Shown: positions 59,680 to 64,000 of the stretch, piece by piece
Position numbering within the stretch: the first letter of the stretch is position 1
Layout of the letters: every line of letters starts with the position of its first letter
Assembly (NCBI GenBank): GCA_028820505.1
Contig: JAPPIT010000134.1
Coordinates: 36,939 to 100,938 of the forward strand
Reading direction: 5' to 3'
Length of the DNA: 64,000 nucleotides
DNA from: Defluviicoccus sp.
GTDB taxonomy: Bacteria > Pseudomonadota > Alphaproteobacteria > MPNO01
Notes under the pieces: generated by a model
Seen by the model: the letters and a program-made list of their open reading frames with translations, nothing else
What the model was told of the DNA's origin: nothing
Databases searched by the model: none
Position numbers and translations under genes: made by a program

Positions 59680-60522
59680 ATGGCCGAGTACAATTTGCAT
59701 CTGGTCTCCGACTCCACGGGGGAAACCACGCAAGGGGTGGTCCGGGCCTGCATGGCGCAGTTCGAGGGCGTCGACGTCGAGCAGCATCTCTGGCCGATGG
59801 TGCGCACCGCCGAGGCCCTCGACGCCGTGCTTGCCGGCATCCGCGCCGAGCCGGGGGTGGTGATCTTCACCCTGGTCAACGACGTCACCCGGTCCGCCCT
59901 CCAGGAGGAGTGCCGCAACCTCAACCTGCCTTGCGTCTCGGTGATCGATCCGGTGATCGAGGCGATGGCGCGCTATTTCCACCGCAAGCAGAGCGGCCGG
60001 CCGGGCGGACAGCATCTGCTCAACGCGGAATATTTCGACCGCATCGAGGCGATGAACTTCGTCCTCTCCCACGACGACGGCCAAAACGCCTGGAGCCTGG
60101 AGGAGGCCGACATCGTGCTGGTCGGCGTGTCGCGGACCTCGAAGACGCCGACCTCCATCTACCTCGCCAACCATTGGGGCATGAAGACGGCGAACGTGCC
60201 GGTCGTGCCCGGGATCGACCTGCCGGACGAGCTGTTCCGGCTCAAGCGTCCGTTCTGCGTCGGCCTCACGGCGGCGTCCGAACGGCTCGTCCAGGTGCGG
60301 CGCAACCGCCTCTTGATGCTGCGCCAGGAATCGCTCGGCGACTATGCCGACATCGACGCGGTGAAGGACGAGGTCGTGGCCGCGCGGCGCCTGTTCGCCG
60401 AGCGGGGCTGGCCTACCATCGACGTGACGCGGCGGTCCATCGAGGAAACCGCGACCGCGATCTACCAGCTCTACCGTAACCGGATGGCGGAGGGGAAGCC
60501 CGGACCGCCCGGATCTGGATGA
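59680..60522 (+). CDS. ppsR: Pyruvate (phosphate or water) dikinase regulatory protein, DUF299 family
   Basis: Bifunctional kinase/pyrophosphorylase that switches PPDK or PEP synthase off and on. The 280 residues start MAEYNLHLVSDSTGETTQGV and have the P-loop GVSRTSKTPTSIYLA and the C-terminal DVTRRSIEETATAI. The sequence alone does not decide between PpsR and PpdR targets. It is the first gene right of the putative origin, as in Caulobacter, and overlaps maf by 4 bases. Confidence 0.93.
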   Translation: MAEYNLHLVSDSTGETTQGVVRACMAQFEGVDVEQHLWPMVRTAEALDAVLAGIRAEPGVVIFTLVNDVTRSALQEECRNLNLPCVSVIDPVIEAMARYFHRKQSGRPGGQHLLNAEYFDRIEAMNFVLSHDDGQNAWSLEEADIVLVGVSRTSKTPTSIYLANHWGMKTANVPVVPGIDLPDELFRLKRPFCVGLTAASERLVQVRRNRLLMLRQESLGDYADIDAVKDEVVAARRLFAERGWPTIDVTRRSIEETATAIYQLYRNRMAEGKPGPPGSG

Positions 60523-61118
60523 CCGGCGGAGAGACACTCGTTCTGGCTTCGTCCAGCCCGACCCGGGCGCGGCTTCTCCGCGACGCCGGGGTGCCGGTGG
60601 AGGCGGTTCGCCCGGAAATCGACGAAGAGGCGGCGAAGCGGGCCCTCCGGGCGGACGGCATCGACGGCGCGGCGCTCGCCCCGCGGCTGGCCGAGGCGAA
60701 GGCGCGGAGCGTTCGAGCGCCGGGGCGGCCGGTGCTGGGCGCGGACCAGGTCCTGCTGCTCGGGTCGCGGGTCTTCGACAAGCCCGCCGGCCGGGACGAG
60801 GCGGCGGCGCAGCTCGCGGCGCTGGCCGGCCGGACGCACCGTCTGGTGAGCGCGGCCGTCATCGCGGAGGACGGCGCCGCGGTGTGGAGCGAGACCGACG
60901 AAGCGCGGCTCACCATGAGAACGCTCACCCCGCGGTTCATCGGCGCCTATCTCGACCGCGTCGGCGGGGACGCCTTCGCCGGGCCGGGCGCCTATCGCGT
61001 CGAAGGGCTCGGGATCCAGCTCTTCGAACGCATCGAGGGCGCGCACGCCACCATTCTCGGCTTGCCGTTGCTCCCGCTCCTGGCGTATCTCCGCCGCCGG
61101 GGCGCGATCGCGGAGTGA
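60519..61118 (+). CDS. maf: Maf-like nucleotide pyrophosphatase
   Basis: House-cleaning enzyme that hydrolyses non-canonical or methylated nucleoside triphosphates. The 199 residues begin with the ASSSPTRARLLRDAG signature, then GADQVLLLGSRVFDKP and the GAYRVEGLGIQLFERIEG region. The ATG overlaps the ppsR stop; aroE follows after 4 bases. Confidence 0.95.
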   Translation: MTGGETLVLASSSPTRARLLRDAGVPVEAVRPEIDEEAAKRALRADGIDGAALAPRLAEAKARSVRAPGRPVLGADQVLLLGSRVFDKPAGRDEAAAQLAALAGRTHRLVSAAVIAEDGAAVWSETDEARLTMRTLTPRFIGAYLDRVGGDAFAGPGAYRVEGLGIQLFERIEGAHATILGLPLLPLLAYLRRRGAIAE

Positions 61119-61122
61119 ACCG

Positions 61123-61971
61123 ATGACGATAAGCGGCAAGGCAATCGTCGCCGGCGTCATGGGCTGGCCGGTCGGGCATTCGCGCTCGCCGCGGCTGCAC
61201 AATTTCTGGCTGGCGCGCGCCGGGATCGACGGCGCCTACGTCCCGTTCGCGGTGCCGCCCGGCCGGGTGGAACAGGCGCTGCGCGCTCTGCCCGCGCTCG
61301 GCTTCGCCGGGACCAACGCGACCATCCCGCACAAGGAGGCCGCGTTCGCCGCGGTCGACGAGACCGACGCGATCGCGCGGCGCATCGGCGCGGTCAACAC
61401 GGTCTTCGTGCGCGACGATGGCAGGCTCGCGGGAACCAACACCGACGCGTTCGGGTTCGCGGAGGCGTTGCGCGGCCGCCTCGGCGCGTGGTCGGGCGCG
61501 GGGGCGGCGGCGGTCGTGCTGGGCGCCGGCGGCGCCGCGCGCGCGATCGTGGCCGCGCTCCAGGACGAGGGGGCGAGCGAGATCCGGCTGGTGAACCGGA
61601 CCGCCGCGCGGGCGGAAGCGCTGAGGGAGCGGTTCGGGCCCCCGGTCGTCGCGGTCGGCTGGGACGAGCGGGAAGAGGCCCTCGACGGGGCCGCGTTCCT
61701 CGTCAACACCACGGCACTCGGCATGGAAGGCGGGGAGGCGCTCGACATCCGCCTCGACGCGCTGCCGGGCGACGCGGTGGTCAACGACATTGTCTACACG
61801 CCGCTCGAGACCGCGCTGCTCGCGTCGGCCCGCGCGCGGGGCCTGCGGGCGGTGGACGGGCTCGAGATGCTGCTGCACCAGGCGCGGCCCGGCTTCGCCG
61901 GTTGGTACGGGTTCGAGCCCGCGGTGGACGATGCGCTCCGGGCGCACGTGGCCGCCGACCTCCTGGGCTGA
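61123..61971 (+). CDS. aroE: Shikimate dehydrogenase
   Basis: Reduces 3-dehydroshikimate to shikimate with NADPH. The 282 residues show VMGWPVGHSRSPRLHNFW, the catalytic lysine in NATIPHKEAAF, NTDAFGFAEAL and the Rossmann motif VLGAGGAARAIVAAL, plus VNRTAARAEALRE for NADP preference. The C-terminal GLEMLLHQARPGFAGWYG is complete. Confidence 0.96.
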   Translation: MTISGKAIVAGVMGWPVGHSRSPRLHNFWLARAGIDGAYVPFAVPPGRVEQALRALPALGFAGTNATIPHKEAAFAAVDETDAIARRIGAVNTVFVRDDGRLAGTNTDAFGFAEALRGRLGAWSGAGAAAVVLGAGGAARAIVAALQDEGASEIRLVNRTAARAEALRERFGPPVVAVGWDEREEALDGAAFLVNTTALGMEGGEALDIRLDALPGDAVVNDIVYTPLETALLASARARGLRAVDGLEMLLHQARPGFAGWYGFEPAVDDALRAHVAADLLG

Positions 61972-61976
61972 CGGGC

Positions 61977-62660
61977 ATGGTGATCGTCGGGCTCACCGGC
62001 TCCATCGGCATGGGGAAGACCACGACGGCCGGGATGTTCCGCGGGCTCGGCGTGGCGGTCTACGATTCCGACGCGGCCGTGCACGGGCTGCTGGCCAGGG
62101 GCGGCGGCGCGGTCGCGGCGGTCGAGGCCGCCTTCCCCGGCGCGGTCAGGGACGGCGCGGTCGACCGCGCGGTCCTGCGCGAGCGCGTCTTCGCCGACGG
62201 CGAGGCGCTGCGCCGGCTGGAGGCGATCGTCCACCCGCGCGTGCGCCGGGTCCAGCGCGCCTTCCTGCGCCGCGCCGCGGCGCGCGGCGAGAGGCTCGTC
62301 GTGCTCGACATACCGCTGTTGTTCGAGGTCGGAATGGCCTGGCAATGCGACGCGGTGGTCGTGGTGACCGCGCCTTCCTTCCTGCAACGCGCGCGCGTGC
62401 TGGCGCGGCCCGGGATGACGGAAGAGACCCTCGCCGGCATCCTCGCCAACCAGCTGCCCGACCGGGAGAAGCGCCGGCGGGCCGATTTCGTGGTCCAGAC
62501 CGGCCTCGGGCGCGGCTTTGCCTTGCGCCGACTCGAATGGATCGTCAGAGTGATGTCGCGTCGTCGCGGCAGGTTCTGGCCGCCGCGCGCCCACCTGCCG
62601 CAGCCGAGCCGTTATGCGCGAAATCGTCCTCGATACCGAAACGACCGGTCTCGACCCTGA
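61977..62660 (+). CDS. coaE: Dephospho-CoA kinase
   Basis: Last step of coenzyme A synthesis. The 227 residues start VIVGLTGSIGMGKTTTAGMF (Walker A) with VYDSDAAVH and LDIPLLFEVGMA following. The final 30 or so residues are arginine-rich and extend past the usual end; this tail overlaps the dnaQ start by 47 bases and may be an unselected read-through to the next stop. Confidence 0.94.
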   Translation: MVIVGLTGSIGMGKTTTAGMFRGLGVAVYDSDAAVHGLLARGGGAVAAVEAAFPGAVRDGAVDRAVLRERVFADGEALRRLEAIVHPRVRRVQRAFLRRAAARGERLVVLDIPLLFEVGMAWQCDAVVVVTAPSFLQRARVLARPGMTEETLAGILANQLPDREKRRRADFVVQTGLGRGFALRRLEWIVRVMSRRRGRFWPPRAHLPQPSRYARNRPRYRNDRSRP

Positions 62661-63282
62661 CGGCGGCGACCGGATCGTCGAGATCGGCTGCATCGAGCTG
62701 GTCAACCACATCCCCTCGGGCGAGACCTTCCACGCCTACGTCAATCCCGAGCGGGAGATGCCCCCGGGCGCGTTCGAGGTCCACGGCCTGTCCGACGCGT
62801 TCCTCGCCGACAAGCCGCTGTTCGCCGCCGTGGCGGACGCCCTCCTCGCCTTCCTCGGCGAGTCCGTGCTGGTCATCCACAACGCCCAGTTCGATCTCGG
62901 CTTCCTCAACGCCGAGTTCGGCCGGCTCGACCGCGACCCGCTGCCCGACTCGCGCGCCATCGACACCGTCGCCCTCGCGCGCCGCAAGTATCCCGGCGCG
63001 CCGGCCAACCTCGACGCGCTGTGCCGCCGGTTCGGGATCGACAACGCCGCGCGGACCCTGCACGGCGCGCTGCTCGACGCCGAACTGCTGGCCGAGGTCT
63101 ATCTCGAGCTGATCGGCGGCCGCCAGCCCTCGCTCGGCCTCGGCGCCGCAAGGGCGGTGGAGACCGGGACGCCGGAGGAGCGCGCCCCCCGCCCGCCGCG
63201 CAGCCACGCGCCGAGCGAGGACGAAACCGCCGCCCACGCGGAATTCCTGAAGAAGATCAGGAACCCGATCTGGCTCGATTAG
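62614..63282 (+). CDS. dnaQ: DNA polymerase III epsilon subunit (proofreading exonuclease)
   Basis: 3'-5' exonuclease of the DEDDh class. The 222 residues have ExoI D7 and E9 in VLDTETTGL, ExoII around HNAQFDLGFLNAEF, and ExoIII in LHGALLDAELLAEVY with the catalytic histidine and aspartate. The C-terminal tail after residue 170 should bind the polymerase alpha subunit. It starts within coaE, so the genes are coupled. Confidence 0.96.
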   Translation: MREIVLDTETTGLDPDGGDRIVEIGCIELVNHIPSGETFHAYVNPEREMPPGAFEVHGLSDAFLADKPLFAAVADALLAFLGESVLVIHNAQFDLGFLNAEFGRLDRDPLPDSRAIDTVALARRKYPGAPANLDALCRRFGIDNAARTLHGALLDAELLAEVYLELIGGRQPSLGLGAARAVETGTPEERAPRPPRSHAPSEDETAAHAEFLKKIRNPIWLD

Positions 63283-63360
63283 GGCGTCGAGCGTCCACAG
63301 CCATGCATGACGGGTGGGGGGAAAGCGACGGGGGAGACGCCGGTGAGGCCGGTCCGGGGC

Positions 63361-63852
63361 TCAGGAGATGTCGAAGCCCGCGCGGGCCGCGTCGTTTTCC
63401 ATGTAGAGGGCGGCGAAGTCGATGGGGTCGATCATCATCGGCGGGAAGCCGCCGTCGCGGGTGACGTTGGCGACCACCGAGCGGGCGAACGGGAACAGGT
63501 GGCGCGGCCCCTCGATCAGCACCAGCGGCTGAATGTCCTCCTCCGCCACGTCGCCGACGATGACGATCCCGCCATAGGTCAGCTCGACGATGAAGGCGGT
63601 GGCGTCGCCGCTCTGCGCCTCGGCGCGGATGAACAGCGAGACCTCGTAGGCGCTCTCGGCGAGCAGCCGGGCGCTGGTGTTGACCTCGACCTCGACCTTG
63701 GGGTTCTCGGTGAGCTTCGCGAGCCCCTCCGGGCCGAGCGGGTTCTCGAAGGAGAGATCCTTGATGTACTGCGCCCCGATGGCGAGCATCGGCCGGTCGG
63801 CGGCGGCCGAGCCGTTCTCCCGCTGCTGCGGCTCCACGGAGTCGTCAGCCAT
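63361..63852 (-). CDS. secB: Protein-export chaperone SecB
   Basis: Tetrameric chaperone that keeps preproteins unfolded for SecA. The 163 residues contain AIGAQYIKDLSFENP, EVEVNTSARLL, YGGIVIVGDV and the conserved C-terminal LIEGPRHLFPFARSVVANVTRDGGFPPMMIDPIDFAALY. It converges on dnaQ, and its upstream region contains the parS site. Confidence 0.97.
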   Translation of the reverse strand: MADDSVEPQQRENGSAAADRPMLAIGAQYIKDLSFENPLGPEGLAKLTENPKVEVEVNTSARLLAESAYEVSLFIRAEAQSGDATAFIVELTYGGIVIVGDVAEEDIQPLVLIEGPRHLFPFARSVVANVTRDGGFPPMMIDPIDFAALYMENDAARAGFDIS

Positions 63853-63919
63853 CTGCCTCTCCTCGTCCCGCCCGCGCGGCGTCTAGCACGGCAGGTCGGG
63901 GCGTACAAGTTGGGGCCGG

Positions 63920-63935
63920 TGTTTCACGTGAAACA
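63920..63935. promoter_or_regulatory. parS centromere-like site (ParB binding)
   Basis: TGTTTCACGTGAAACA is a perfect 16-bp palindrome identical to the standard chromosomal parS consensus. It lies 68 bases upstream of secB and about 4.6 kb from the putative oriC, where ParB-parS sites are expected. It is the only exact copy I noticed in the window; parA and parB are outside it. Confidence 0.95.
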
Positions 63936-64000
63936 AAGGGGAATTATAAAGACTACTCGATGCGCGGGCTCGGGACGCGGATTTCGGCGCGCCGGCGTCT

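Overview
The window is about 64 kb of GC-rich DNA from an alphaproteobacterium, probably Rhodospirillales-like, and almost certainly a chromosome spanning the replication origin. The evidence is gene order: tolQRAB-pal-cpoB with ruvCAB and yebC; zapA-6S RNA-5-FCL; and hemH-hemE, an AT-rich gap, then ppsR-maf-aroE-coaE-dnaQ-secB, which is the arrangement around Cori in Caulobacter and many relatives. A perfect parS site lies about 4.6 kb from the proposed origin. I saw no rRNA, tRNA, CRISPR array, transposase or phage gene.

Layout. 1-15.8 kb: a minus-strand housekeeping block read right to left (DUF4164 protein, zapA, 6S RNA, 5-FCL, ymdB, yebC, ruvC, ruvA, ruvB, ybgC, tolQ, tolR, tolA, tolB, pal, cpoB, tilS, ftsH, folP, partial glmM), packed with 4-base stop/start overlaps and rich in TTG and GTG starts. 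16-21.7 kb: class I aldolase with an overlapping thiE, epmA opposite epmB-efp (EF-P and its lysylation enzymes), and suhB. 22-26.8 kb: a MotA/TolQ-like plus MotB/OmpA-like pair with long helical regions, an MsbA-type ABC exporter, and rpmE. 26.8-37.6 kb: an alpha/beta hydrolase, acnA, htpG with a likely heat-shock promoter, a coupled Suv3-like helicase / S4 / TerB operon, fdxA, carD and a putative molybdenum-carrier protein. 37.6-41.4 kb: an M48 lipoprotein protease, an exported nuclease, proline iminopeptidase and a small protein with a histidine-rich tail.

41.6-54.9 kb is the accessory part: hydantoinase/oxoprolinase HyuA and HyuB, a 3-hydroxyisobutyrate-type dehydrogenase, an SDR, an orphan form-II CoxL-like molybdenum hydroxylase, a dienelactone hydrolase, a quinone oxidoreductase and an exported IorAB-type molybdenum hydroxylase. 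It looks like a catabolic cluster for a heterocyclic or amide/lactam compound. It is bracketed by two copies of a 95-96 bp palindromic element with perfect 32-bp arms. Its central 1-kb gap holds a consensus promoter followed at once by an intrinsic terminator, and a palindrome cluster whose sequence recurs upstream of the dienelactone hydrolase gene.

55-64 kb: rho, hemJ, hemH and hemE read leftwards away from the proposed oriC; ppsR, maf, aroE, coaE and dnaQ read rightwards; secB and parS close the window. The most notable items are the bracketed catabolic island, the promoter-terminator unit with its operator-like palindromes, the long-tailed MotAB-like pair, and the origin/parS pair.
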